DNA of 64,000 bases from Virgisporangium ochraceum (GTDB lineage Bacteria > Actinomycetota > Actinomycetes > Mycobacteriales > Micromonosporaceae), in NCBI RefSeq assembly GCF_016863655.1, contig NZ_BOPH01000098.1, positions 62,001-126,000 of the forward strand. The letters run 5' to 3'. The position numbers and the translations under genes were made by a program. Positions 50,273 to 58,602 of this stretch are shown one piece after another. Position 1 is the stretch's first letter; each line of letters starts with the position of its first letter. The notes under the pieces were generated by a model. That model ran no database searches and was not told the DNA's origin. It was given only the letters and a program-made list of their open reading frames with translations.

Positions 50273-51187
50273 GTGCCCGCCGAGATCAACGAGGACCTCG
50301 TCCGCCGTCTGCTGTCCGACCAGTTCCCGCAGTGGTCGCACCTGCCCGTGCGGCCGGTCGACCACAGCGGTTGGGACAACCGCACGTTCCGGCTCGGTGA
50401 CGACCTGAGCGTGCGGCTGCCCAGCGCCGACGCCTACCAGCACGCCGTGGCGAAGGAGCAGCGCTGGCTGCCTCTGCTCGCCCCGCACCTTCCCCTGCCG
50501 GTGCCGGCCCCCGTGGCCCACGGCAGGCCGTCCGACGACTTCCCGCGCCCGTGGTCGGTGTACCGGTGGCTGGCGGGCGCACCCGCGTCTCCTCACCTCG
50601 ACGGCGGGAACGTCGCCGACCCGACGGCCTTCGCCACCGCCGTGGCCGAGTTCCTGGTGGCGCTGCGGGCCTGCGACGCGACCGACGGCCCGGCACCCGG
50701 TCCGCACAACTTCCACCGCGGCGGCCCGGTCGCCTACTACACCCCCGACGTGGAACGCTCCCTGGCCGCCCTCGTCGACGAGGTGCCGGTCGGCGCCGCC
50801 CGCCAGGTCTGGGACGACGCGCAGGCCTCGACCTGGCCGGCCGACCCGGTGTGGTTCCACGGCGACGTCGCTTTCGGCAACCTCCTGGTCGAGGACGGCA
50901 CCCTCGCCGCCGTGATCGACTTCGGCACCTCCGGCGTCGGCGACCCGGCCTGCGACCTGGCCCTGGCCTGGACCATGCTGACCGGCAAGAGCCGCGACGC
51001 CTTCCGCTCGACGCTCGCCCTCGACGCCGACACCTGGGCCCGCGGACGTGGATGGGCCCTGTGGAAGGCGCTGCTCATCATGGAGGGCGCCCTGGAGGCC
51101 GGCAACGACGCGGAGGCCGCCGAACAACGCAGGGTGATCCGCGAGGTGCTGGTCGACCACGAACGTGCCCGGTTCGCGCTGAGCTGA
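50273..51187 (+). CDS. Aminoglycoside phosphotransferase (APH) family protein
   Basis: 304 residues with a eukaryotic-kinase-like APH fold. VWFHGDVAFGNLLV carries the catalytic Asp (H-x-D) and VIDFGTSGVGDPACDLA the metal-binding Asp (DFG-like). SVRLPSADAYQHAVAKEQRW provides the ATP-binding region with a Lys. This matches the common MPAEINEDLVRRLL-type actinomycete subgroup. GTG 50273 gives the usual start, though the frame is open to 50150 through IS-flanking DNA. The substrate may be an aminoglycoside or another small alcohol; resistance is not proven. Confidence 0.86.
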   Translation: MPAEINEDLVRRLLSDQFPQWSHLPVRPVDHSGWDNRTFRLGDDLSVRLPSADAYQHAVAKEQRWLPLLAPHLPLPVPAPVAHGRPSDDFPRPWSVYRWLAGAPASPHLDGGNVADPTAFATAVAEFLVALRACDATDGPAPGPHNFHRGGPVAYYTPDVERSLAALVDEVPVGAARQVWDDAQASTWPADPVWFHGDVAFGNLLVEDGTLAAVIDFGTSGVGDPACDLALAWTMLTGKSRDAFRSTLALDADTWARGRGWALWKALLIMEGALEAGNDAEAAEQRRVIREVLVDHERARFALS

Positions 51188-51225
51188 CTCCTTTCCTCCC
51201 TGGACGGCCTCTCCCTGTACGGCTT

Positions 51226-52155
51226 CTACCGTTCGGGAAGGTCGATCACGGTGATGGTGTCCGCGCCCGCCACAGCGAGACGGGTACCGTCCGGACGCAG
51301 CGCGACCACCGGGCTCGGCAGGTGGCTGACGCCGTAACAGCCCGTCCACCGCCCGGTGCCGACCTCCGGCCACTCGGCGACCACCCGCCCCGACACGACG
51401 TCGACCAGCCGGGGATGCCCGTGCAACGCGACGACCTGCTCGCCGCGCGGCACGATCACCCCGGCCTCGAACCCGAGCGCCGACCGGTGCAGCCAGGCCC
51501 CCGCACCGATCGACCACACCCCGACCTGCGCCCGACCGAGCTGGTCGTCGTCGGCGTCGTCCTCGTCGTCGGCCGACGTGGTGACGACGATCCGGTCGGC
51601 GTCGAGCCAGCAGGCGTTCGCCCCCTCCGCGCCGACCGCGCGGTGGAACGGAACCACGCCGAATCCGTCGAGCGTGCCCGGATCGGCGACCGCCCGCGGC
51701 AACGAGAACGCCAACGCCACCCCGTACGGCTGCCACACCCACCCGACGGCGAGCAGATGGTTCCCGTCCGGACTGACCGACAACCGCGAATGGAACACGT
51801 CGATCGGCTCCCGCTCCCCGCCGGTGAGCCGCTCTCCGGACCACAGATCGTCGACGTGCAGCGTGTCGTACCGGGTGGGGCAGTGGACGACGACCTCCCG
51901 CCCGTCGGCCATCCTCCCCACCGCGACCGGATAGTCGTAGTCGGCGGCGTGGTAGTAGCTGCGGTCGAGCTCCCGGACGAGCTCCGGACCGTCGAGCAGC
52001 AACGCCTTGGTGCCCCGCTCCACGTAGAGCACCCGGTACCGCCCGTCGGCCGAGGTCACGCTCTGCCCGAACGGACCCCCGAACACCCGGGACGGCTCCT
52101 GCTCCACCGGAGTGCCGTCGGACGCCCACCGCAGCGGCCCACTCTCGGGCGCCAC
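51226..52155 (-). CDS. Beta-propeller-like hypothetical protein
   Basis: 309 residues, with no signal or membrane helix. The sequence is made of beta blades ending in HLPSPVVALRPDGTRLAVAG, SVSPDGNHLLAVGWVWQPYG and VTSADGRYRVLYVERG, the typical WD40/YncE-like repeats. A very acidic loop (DDEDDADDDQ, residues ~198-207) interrupts them. The start at ATG 52155 has no strong ribosome site, and upstream 52156-52485 is a 330-bp gap. Function unknown. Confidence 0.75.
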   Translation of the reverse strand: MAPESGPLRWASDGTPVEQEPSRVFGGPFGQSVTSADGRYRVLYVERGTKALLLDGPELVRELDRSYYHAADYDYPVAVGRMADGREVVVHCPTRYDTLHVDDLWSGERLTGGEREPIDVFHSRLSVSPDGNHLLAVGWVWQPYGVALAFSLPRAVADPGTLDGFGVVPFHRAVGAEGANACWLDADRIVVTTSADDEDDADDDQLGRAQVGVWSIGAGAWLHRSALGFEAGVIVPRGEQVVALHGHPRLVDVVSGRVVAEWPEVGTGRWTGCYGVSHLPSPVVALRPDGTRLAVAGADTITVIDLPER

Positions 52156-52485
52156 GAGTTCGTCGCCGTCTCAGGCGAGGGCCGGCACCTTCCGGTCGAC
52201 GGGTATCACGAGCACCGGCGAACCGTAACCGACCCGGTGAGCGGTGGCACACGTGTTACCCGCTGCCCTCACGGTGACCACCCCTCCTCCTCCTTGGACG
52301 CATGCCGCGCCGCAGATACACCATGTGCTCCCGAAACCCTGCTCGATCGCGCGGATGCCCGTCCCGGAAAGCCTTTCGCGTGAACGCGCCCGTGTCGGTA
52401 GGGCAGGCTCCGGCTCGTTGGTGGGGATTTCCTCACCGTCTCCAGACGGAAGCCAACGATGGTTCGCGTCGGTAGCGTGGCCGCC
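52156..52485. other. Intergenic, possible minus-strand short ORF
   Basis: The 330-bp gap holds AAGGAGGAGGAG on the minus strand (about 52290), followed after 10-12 bp by a GTG-started frame of 33 codons that ends at 52171. It might be a small protein ahead of the propeller gene, but it has no recognisable feature and I do not call it. A larger frame (52171-52620) overlaps the oxidase start and looks accidental. Confidence 0.3.
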
Positions 52486-53637
52486 ATGAACGGCTTCGAC
52501 GTCATCGTGATCGGGCTCGGCGGCATGGGAAGCGCCGCCGCGTACCACCTCGCCGCCCGTGGTCGGCGGGTGCTGGGGCTGGAACGGTTCGGGCCCGCGC
52601 ACGACAGGGGATCCAGCCACGGTGACTCGCGGATCACGCGGCAGGCCTACTTCGAAGACCCCGCCTACGTGCCGTTACTGCTGCGCGCGCACGAGCTGTG
52701 GGACACGCTGGCCCGTGACAGCGGCCGCGACGTCATCACGCTCACCGGCGGCATCATGATCGGCCCACCGGCCAGCACCACCGTCGCCGGCAGCCGGCGC
52801 AGCGCCGAGCAGTGGGACCTGCCGCACGAGGTGCTCGGCGCCGCCGACATCCGGCGGCGGTTCCCGACGCTGACGCCGGGCCCCGACGACATCGCGCTGT
52901 ACGAGGACAACGCCGGGTTCGTGCGTCCGGAGGAGACGGTGCGCGCCCACCTCGACCTGGCCGGCCGTCACGGTGCCGACCTGCGCTTCCACGAGCCGGT
53001 GCGGCGTTGGAAGACGTCGTCCGGCGGCGTGGAGGTCGTCACCGACAAGGGCACCTACACCGCCGGGCACCTCGTGATCTGCCCCGGCGCGTGGGCGCCC
53101 GAGCTGCTGGCCGACCTCGGCGTCACGTTCACGATCGAGCGGCAGGTGCTGTACTGGTTCGCGCCGGCCGGCGGCGTCGAGCCGTTCCGGCCCGGCCGTC
53201 ATCCGATCTACGTCTGGGAGGACGCCGGGGGCACGCAGCTGTACGGTTTTCCGGCCATCGACGGTCCCGACGACGGGGTGAAGGTGGCGTTCTTCCGCGG
53301 CGGCCGAACGTGCACCGCCGACACGATCGACCGGGTCGTGGCCGACACCGAGGTCGCGGCGATGGCCGCACACCTGCGCGGGCGGATCCCCGACCTGCCG
53401 GACCGGTTCCTCCGCGCGTCGACGTGCATGTACACGAACACGGCCGACGAGCACTTCGTGATCGCCCCGCACCCGGCCCACGAGCACGTGACGGTAGCGT
53501 GCGGCTTCTCCGGCCACGGGTTCAAGTTCGTGCCGGTGGTGGGCGAGATCCTGGCCGACCTCGCGACGGAGGGCTCCACGCGGCACCCGGTCGCGCTCTT
53601 CGACCCGGGCCGCTTCGGTCGGGGCGCGCCCGGGTGA
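52486..53637 (+). CDS. N-methyl-tryptophan/sarcosine oxidase-like FAD enzyme
   Basis: 383 residues, as usual for monomeric sarcosine oxidase/MTOX. The N-terminal FAD site is VIGLGGMGSAAAYHLAARGR, followed by RGSSHGDSRITRQAYFEDPA (a hallmark of the group). Covalent flavin attachment probably uses the Cys of STCMYTNTADEHFVI. It oxidises secondary amines to iminium and H2O2. ATG 52486 is preferred over ATG 52459. Its stop lies 10 bp from the convergent AAA gene. Substrate not determined. Confidence 0.9.
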   Translation: MNGFDVIVIGLGGMGSAAAYHLAARGRRVLGLERFGPAHDRGSSHGDSRITRQAYFEDPAYVPLLLRAHELWDTLARDSGRDVITLTGGIMIGPPASTTVAGSRRSAEQWDLPHEVLGAADIRRRFPTLTPGPDDIALYEDNAGFVRPEETVRAHLDLAGRHGADLRFHEPVRRWKTSSGGVEVVTDKGTYTAGHLVICPGAWAPELLADLGVTFTIERQVLYWFAPAGGVEPFRPGRHPIYVWEDAGGTQLYGFPAIDGPDDGVKVAFFRGGRTCTADTIDRVVADTEVAAMAAHLRGRIPDLPDRFLRASTCMYTNTADEHFVIAPHPAHEHVTVACGFSGHGFKFVPVVGEILADLATEGSTRHPVALFDPGRFGRGAPG

Positions 53638-53646
53638 CGGCGGGTC

Positions 53647-55410
53647 TCAGATGTGGCGGCGCATGCCGGCCAGGGCGTCGAGCAGGTCCCGCTGGGTGAT
53701 CGGGCTCGCCGCGCCGTAGCGGGCCTCGGCCATCGCCTTGGCCATGCGGACGCGGCGCAGCAGTTCGCGGAGGTCGGCGCCGGTCATGCCGGGGGTGACG
53801 TTGGCGAGCTCGACGACGTTGACGTCGTCGGCGAACATGCGGAACCCGTCGGTCTCGTGGTCGGCGATCAGTTGACGGAGCATGCCGGTGAGGATCTGGG
53901 CGCGACCGGTCGCGCTGGGTAGGGGAACGGACAGCTTGACGTCGAAGCGGCCGGAGCGGATCAGGGACTCGTCGACCTTGTCGGGGAAGTTGGTGGTGGC
54001 TACGACGATCACATTGGGGTTCTCGGCGATGAGGGTGTTCATCTCCTGCTTGAAGATGCCGGCGACCGAGTTGACCATCTGGTCGGCGGAGTGGTCGGGC
54101 GCGCCGACGTAGCTGATGATGCTGTCGAACTCGTCGAACAGGAGCACGGTCGGTGTCCGGTAGCGGCGGGCCTCGGCGAAGATCTCCTTGATGTTCCGCT
54201 CGGAGCTGCCCACCCACTTGTTGAGGATGTCGGGGGTGCGTACCTCGCGGAGCCGGCCGCCGATCTCGGCCGCCAGGGCCTTGGCCAGCGTGGTCTTGCC
54301 GGTACCGGGTGGACCGTAGAACAGCAGGCCCTGCGGGCGGCGGGTACCCCAGCGGGCCATCGCGGCCGGGTGGTTGAACGAGTCGGCCACCTCGCGGAGC
54401 TGGGCGACCACGTGGTCCATGCCGCCGATCTGGTCGAGGCGCAGCACGTCGGAGCCGGGCAGGATCGACCGGCCGCCGGGGTAGCGGCTGAGGCGGATTC
54501 GCCGTCCCGTCCAGAAGTCGGCATCGTCGCCGGCGTTGGACATCCGGACGGCCACCGTCAGAAGGATGCGGGTGAACGCGGCGAGCTGGCCCGCGTCGGC
54601 CAAGGCGGCCGGCACGGTGGCGGAGACGGTCAGGGTGCGCGGCCCGGTGGCGGCGAGGGTGGCGACCATGCCGGTATCAGCGTCGACGACGGTGCCCGCG
54701 GCCGGCTGCTCGGCCGGCTGCTCGGCCGACTGCTCTGCCGACCGGACAGTGCCGGCCGGCTTGCCCGGGCCGCCCCAAGTAGTCGCGCCCCCGGGCCGAT
54801 CCGGGCCGCTCGGCGCATGGGGGTCGCCGGGCCACCATGTGCCGTCGGGAGCGGTCGTGCCACCCCGCCAGCCGGAGCCGGGCAGAGCGTGCCGCGTCCC
54901 GCCCCGGCCGGCGCGGCCGGCGGCCGGGCTTCCCGCGGCCGGGTTACCCGCGGCTGGGTTACCCGCGGCTGGGTTACCCACGGGGGAGCGTCCAGCGGCG
55001 GAGTAGGCGGCTGCTTCCCGGGCGGCGGCTTCGCGGAGGGCGGCTTCGCGGCGCTCGCGGCGGTCGCGGTAGGCGGCGTAGCCGAGGACTGTCAGCGTGA
55101 CCAGGCCAGCCACGCCGCCCAACAGCATCGCCACGGCGGTGGCGGGGAGCATGGCGTGGCCGAGGTCCTCGGGGCGGGTGAACGGCCGGCGGGGCACCGC
55201 CGTGACCGAGCCGGTCAGGCGGAAGGCGGAGCCGTCGGGCTCCGGGGAGAGGGTCAGGCCGAGGGCGGTGACCGGTGCCGGCAGGTCGGCCTCGTGCAGC
55301 AGGGTGAGCCGGCCCTGGCGGGCCGCGGAGAAGAGCGCCTCGGGGTCGACGATGTCGATCGTGGCGCCCAGGTAGGAGAGGCTGACCGTCTCGGGGCGGA
55401 TACCGACCAT
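53647..55410 (-). CDS. Membrane-anchored AAA+ ATPase (FtsH/Cdc48-like)
   Basis: 587 residues. An N-terminal domain of about 80 residues (VSLSYLGATIDIVDPEALF) leads to one transmembrane helix (about 86-113) and a short coiled coil. A long disordered linker (about 140-290) carries two pentapeptide repeat stretches (NPAAG and SAEQP types, 15-bp units). The AAA domain (about 340-560) has Walker A GPPGTGKTTLAKAL, Walker B TVLLFDEFDSI, the second-region VVATTNFPDKVDESLIRSGR (sensor and Arg finger) and MTGADLRELLRR. There is no protease domain, unlike FtsH. It lies 198 bp after the Ser/Thr kinase on the same strand. Its role may be unfolding or disassembling membrane proteins, inferred. Confidence 0.85.
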   Translation of the reverse strand: MVGIRPETVSLSYLGATIDIVDPEALFSAARQGRLTLLHEADLPAPVTALGLTLSPEPDGSAFRLTGSVTAVPRRPFTRPEDLGHAMLPATAVAMLLGGVAGLVTLTVLGYAAYRDRRERREAALREAAAREAAAYSAAGRSPVGNPAAGNPAAGNPAAGSPAAGRAGRGGTRHALPGSGWRGGTTAPDGTWWPGDPHAPSGPDRPGGATTWGGPGKPAGTVRSAEQSAEQPAEQPAAGTVVDADTGMVATLAATGPRTLTVSATVPAALADAGQLAAFTRILLTVAVRMSNAGDDADFWTGRRIRLSRYPGGRSILPGSDVLRLDQIGGMDHVVAQLREVADSFNHPAAMARWGTRRPQGLLFYGPPGTGKTTLAKALAAEIGGRLREVRTPDILNKWVGSSERNIKEIFAEARRYRTPTVLLFDEFDSIISYVGAPDHSADQMVNSVAGIFKQEMNTLIAENPNVIVVATTNFPDKVDESLIRSGRFDVKLSVPLPSATGRAQILTGMLRQLIADHETDGFRMFADDVNVVELANVTPGMTGADLRELLRRVRMAKAMAEARYGAASPITQRDLLDALAGMRRHI

Positions 55411-55455
55411 GTGTTCGATAGTGCCACCGCGGCGCGCCGATGGCGCGGCACGGAG

Positions 55456-55486
55456 CGAGAGCAGAGAGCAGAGAGCAGAGAGCAGG
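55456..55486. repeat. 7-bp GAGAGCA tandem repeat
   Basis: About four consecutive copies of GAGAGCA, between the kinase and AAA genes. A second tandem repeat, 17 bp long (GGAGACGGGGGCGAGCA, then GGAGACAGGGGCGAGCA), occupies 55543-55576. Both lie in the intergenic DNA 55411-55608, for which I see no other feature. The function is unknown; slippage may make it variable. Confidence 0.6.
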
Positions 55487-55608
55487 GAATGCGGCGCGCC
55501 GCGCAGATCAGCGCCGGGGCGCGCGGCAGGAGCCAGTGGCGAGGAGACGGGGGCGAGCAGGAGACAGGGGCGAGCAGGAGTCACCCGCGCGCCGGAGACG
55601 CGGGCTCG

Positions 55609-57216
55609 TCAGGGAGCGGCCACGTCCGGGTTGATGCGGGGGATGCCGTTGTTGCAGCGGCTCTTGAACGTCACGCGGCCGGAGGTGCCCGTCTCGAACC
55701 GGATGTTGACCTGCTCGGCCGGGCCCGGGTTGACCCGGGTGACGTTCCAGCCCGCCGCCGCGTTGTAGGCGACGATCTGGGCGACCTCGCCGACGCACCG
55801 GACCGTGACGGAGTTGCCGTACTCGGAGGCCGAGCGTTCCTGCCACTGGGGGTCCGGCGGGTCGGTCTCGGTGGGGCCCGGCTGGTTGTACGGGCCGGTC
55901 GTCGGGGTGCCCGGGACCGGGGCGGGCGGCGTCTGGGTGCCGATCGGAGGGAGGGCGCCGTTCGGCAGGGGCGCGCCGCCGTTGGGAGGAGTGTTCGCCG
56001 TCGCGTTCGGGGGCGCCGTGCCGCCCACACCGGAGCCGCCGGCGGAGGAGGAGCCGGTGGGCTGGCCGGCGGTCGGGACCTCGCCGCCGGTCGACGGGCC
56101 CGCCGTCCGCCGGTCGGCGTCGTCGGCGCCGACGTTGGCGGCGGCGACCGCCGCCACCAGGATCACGGCGATCGCGGCGGCGGCCATCGTGACGAGTCGG
56201 GCGCGCCGGCGGGGGCCGCGGCCGCCGAAGGGACGGGCACCGAAGGGACGGGCACCGAACGGACCGGCACCGAACGGACCGGCGCCGGAGCCGGCCCCGA
56301 GAAGACGGCCACCGGACCGGGAACCAGAACGGCTGCCGGGGCGCGTCACGGGTACCGGCGTCAGATCCACGGAGATCGTGGCGGCGGCGGCCGTCAGGAT
56401 GTCGGCGACGTCGGCTGCGGGGGGACGGTCGGCGGGCTCCTTGAGGAGGCACGCCTCGCAGGCGGCGATCACGTCGGAGGGCAGGCCGGTCAGCGGGGGC
56501 AGCGGCTCGGGCTCGGTGTACATGTGCGCCACGAGCATCTGGGTCGTCGACTCCGCCGGCCACGGCATGTACCCGGCCAGCATCCGGTACAGCAGCACAC
56601 CCAGGCCGTAGACATCGGTGCCGGCGACCACGGCACCACCGGACAGGCGCTCCGGCGCGACGTACGCCGGCGTCCCGAAGAGGACCCCGCCCTGCTCCGT
56701 CAGGTCGCCGACGACAGCGGCGACACCGAAGTCGACCACCTTCGCGGTGCCGTTGGCCAGGATCATGACGTTGGCGGGCTTCACGTCACGGTGGACGATG
56801 TCCTGCTCGTGAGCGGCGGCGAGGCCGCTCGCGATCTGGGCGCAGATCTTGAGGACCCGCGACAGCGGCAACGGTCCGTCGTCGAGGAGCTCGGCCAGGG
56901 TCTGGCCGCTGAGCAGCTCCATGACGATGTAGGGCACCCGCTCGCCACCGGGGCGCAACGACTCGCCGTAGTCGAAGATGCCGGCGATGTTCGGATGGGC
57001 GAGACGGGCGGCCGCCTGCGCCTCGGCACGCACACGCTGGCGGAACGTCGGGTCGGCGACGAACCGGGGCGACAGCAGCTTCACCGCGACATGCCGGTCG
57101 AGGACCTCGTCCCACGCCCGCCAGACGACGGACATGCCTCCTTCGCCGAGCCGCTCGACGAGGCGGTAGCGCCCACCGAGCATGTCCGCCGCATCCACGG
57201 CGTGATTGTGCACCAT
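55609..57216 (-). CDS. Ser/Thr protein kinase (PknB-like)
   Basis: 535 residues. Kinase domain (about 15-275): glycine loop GEGGMSVVWRAW, Lys46 in HVAVKLL, catalytic loop HRDVKPANVMI, DFGVAAVVGD, and the APE-like YVAPERLSG. A linker with PFGAR/PFGAG pentapeptide repeats (15-bp units) leads to a single transmembrane helix (about 340-362) and an extracytoplasmic Pro/Thr-rich stalk, then an all-beta C-terminal domain (EYGNSVTVRCVGEVAQIVAYN, ... VTFKSRCNNGIP) with two cysteines. It starts at ATG 57216. It likely senses the envelope and phosphorylates cytoplasmic proteins. The next gene (AAA) is probably in the same transcript. Confidence 0.92.
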   Translation of the reverse strand: MVHNHAVDAADMLGGRYRLVERLGEGGMSVVWRAWDEVLDRHVAVKLLSPRFVADPTFRQRVRAEAQAAARLAHPNIAGIFDYGESLRPGGERVPYIVMELLSGQTLAELLDDGPLPLSRVLKICAQIASGLAAAHEQDIVHRDVKPANVMILANGTAKVVDFGVAAVVGDLTEQGGVLFGTPAYVAPERLSGGAVVAGTDVYGLGVLLYRMLAGYMPWPAESTTQMLVAHMYTEPEPLPPLTGLPSDVIAACEACLLKEPADRPPAADVADILTAAAATISVDLTPVPVTRPGSRSGSRSGGRLLGAGSGAGPFGAGPFGARPFGARPFGGRGPRRRARLVTMAAAAIAVILVAAVAAANVGADDADRRTAGPSTGGEVPTAGQPTGSSSAGGSGVGGTAPPNATANTPPNGGAPLPNGALPPIGTQTPPAPVPGTPTTGPYNQPGPTETDPPDPQWQERSASEYGNSVTVRCVGEVAQIVAYNAAAGWNVTRVNPGPAEQVNIRFETGTSGRVTFKSRCNNGIPRINPDVAAP

Positions 57217-57308
57217 GCGGGAGCGCCCCTACATCCATCGATTCCTAGCTGTTAGCGAATCGAACCGTACTCCCGGTGCCGAGATGGCCGAACGGCCACC
57301 TCGTCCCA

Positions 57309-57341
57309 CCTCGCGGTCGCGGCCCGCAGGGTGACCGGCCA
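57309..57341. repeat. Imperfect direct repeat of the MFS gene 3' end
   Basis: A 33-bp segment almost identical (29 of 33) to 57407-57439, the last codons of the MFS gene. It lies 98 bp away, in the intergenic region between kinase and transporter genes. It looks like a small partial duplication of the gene end. Confidence 0.5.
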
Positions 57342-57398
57342 CGGCCAGTGGGGGTGATCGGTCCGCGGGGTGACCGGTCGTGATGGCTGACGGCCGCC

Positions 57399-58568
57399 TC
57401 AGGCGACCTCGCGGTCGCGGCCGGCCAGGTGACCGGCGACCAGTTGGCCGGCCATGACCAGCAGCATGAACGCCAACGGCGCCGACCACCCGCCCGTGTG
57501 GTCGTAGAGGACCCCGACGAGCAGCGGGCCCGGGATGGAGATCAGGTAGCCGGTGCTCTGGGCGAACGCCGACAGGCGCACCACCGCCGCACCGGTGCGG
57601 CCGCGCAGGCCGATCATGGTCAGGGCCAGGGGGAAGGAGCAGTTGGCGACCCCGAGCAGCACCGCCCACACCCACGCCCCGCCGTTGGGTGCCCACCACA
57701 GACCGGCGTAGGCGGCCATGCCGACCAGCACCAGGCCCACCGCGATACCGCTCTGGTTCGGCAACCGGCCGGCCAGCGACGACAGCACGATCGACAGCGG
57801 CACCCCGAGCAACGAGGTCACCGCGAACAGCACCCCGGCCGTGGTGGCCGACAGGCCGGCGTCGCGGAACATCTGGGGCAGCCAGCCGATGATCACGTAC
57901 GCGGAGGTGGCCTGCAGGCCGAAGTAGCAGGCCAGGGCCCACGCGACCGGACTTCGCACCATTGGGGCCGCCACCTCCCCGGACACCTCTTGAGTGGCGA
58001 CGGTGCTGTGCCGGTCACCTCTCAGGCTGAACCACGGCGGCACGGACAGGGCCGCGAGCAGTGCCCACACCCCCAGGCCGACCCTCCAGTCGCCGCCGAA
58101 CGCGGCCGCGACCGGCACCGTCACCCCGGCGGCGGCCGTCGCCCCGGCATTGAGCGCCATCGAGTACCAGCCGGTGACCGCGCCGACCCGGTCCGGGAAG
58201 CGCTCCTTGACCACGGCCGGGAGCAGCACGTTGACCAGCGCGATCCCGGCGAGCGCGACAGCGGTCGCCGCCGCGAAGGCGGCCGCGCCGGTCGCGAACA
58301 CCCGCGCCGCGAGGCCGACCACCGCCGCGCTGAGGCCGACCGCCACGACGGTCGCCGCCGTGAAGCGCCGCGCGAGTCGCGGCGCGGCCGTCCCCACCAG
58401 AGCGAAACACGCCACGGGGACCGAGGTCAGCAGGCCGGCCACGGCCGCGCTCATCCCGAGGGCGGCCCGCACCTCCGCGAGCACCGGCCCGAGGCTGGTG
58501 ACCGCCGGCCGCATGTTCACCGCGCCGAGCAGCAACGCGGCCATGGCCAGCCGACGGCTCCTGATCAT
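57399..58568 (-). CDS. MFS transporter, CynX/NimT-like
   Basis: 389 residues with about 12 transmembrane helices. The N-terminus AALLLGAVNMRPAVTSLGPV, with the Asn-x-Arg-Pro motif, is typical of the CynX/NimT (cyanate/2-nitroimidazole) group. The first-half end has FPDRVGAVTGWYSMALNAGA, and the second half opens with the FGLQATSAYVIIGWLPQMFR signature. It likely exports a small organic compound. It starts at ATG 58568, divergent from the ROK regulator (34 bp apart), which probably regulates it. The stop is followed by a partial duplication of its 3' end. Confidence 0.88.
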   Translation of the reverse strand: MIRSRRLAMAALLLGAVNMRPAVTSLGPVLAEVRAALGMSAAVAGLLTSVPVACFALVGTAAPRLARRFTAATVVAVGLSAAVVGLAARVFATGAAAFAAATAVALAGIALVNVLLPAVVKERFPDRVGAVTGWYSMALNAGATAAAGVTVPVAAAFGGDWRVGLGVWALLAALSVPPWFSLRGDRHSTVATQEVSGEVAAPMVRSPVAWALACYFGLQATSAYVIIGWLPQMFRDAGLSATTAGVLFAVTSLLGVPLSIVLSSLAGRLPNQSGIAVGLVLVGMAAYAGLWWAPNGGAWVWAVLLGVANCSFPLALTMIGLRGRTGAAVVRLSAFAQSTGYLISIPGPLLVGVLYDHTGGWSAPLAFMLLVMAGQLVAGHLAGRDREVA

Positions 58569-58602
58569 GGGCCAACCATCGCACGGGCGTGTGGCAGGGT
58601 TG

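Noticed and set aside
52171..52620. 149-codon minus-strand frame
   Set aside because: Overlaps the sarcosine oxidase start and contains no domain; at most its last 33 codons might be a small protein.
54091..57255. 1054-codon plus-strand frame
   Set aside because: Antisense to the AAA ATPase and the Ser/Thr kinase, both of which have clear domains; the composition is that of a shadow frame.
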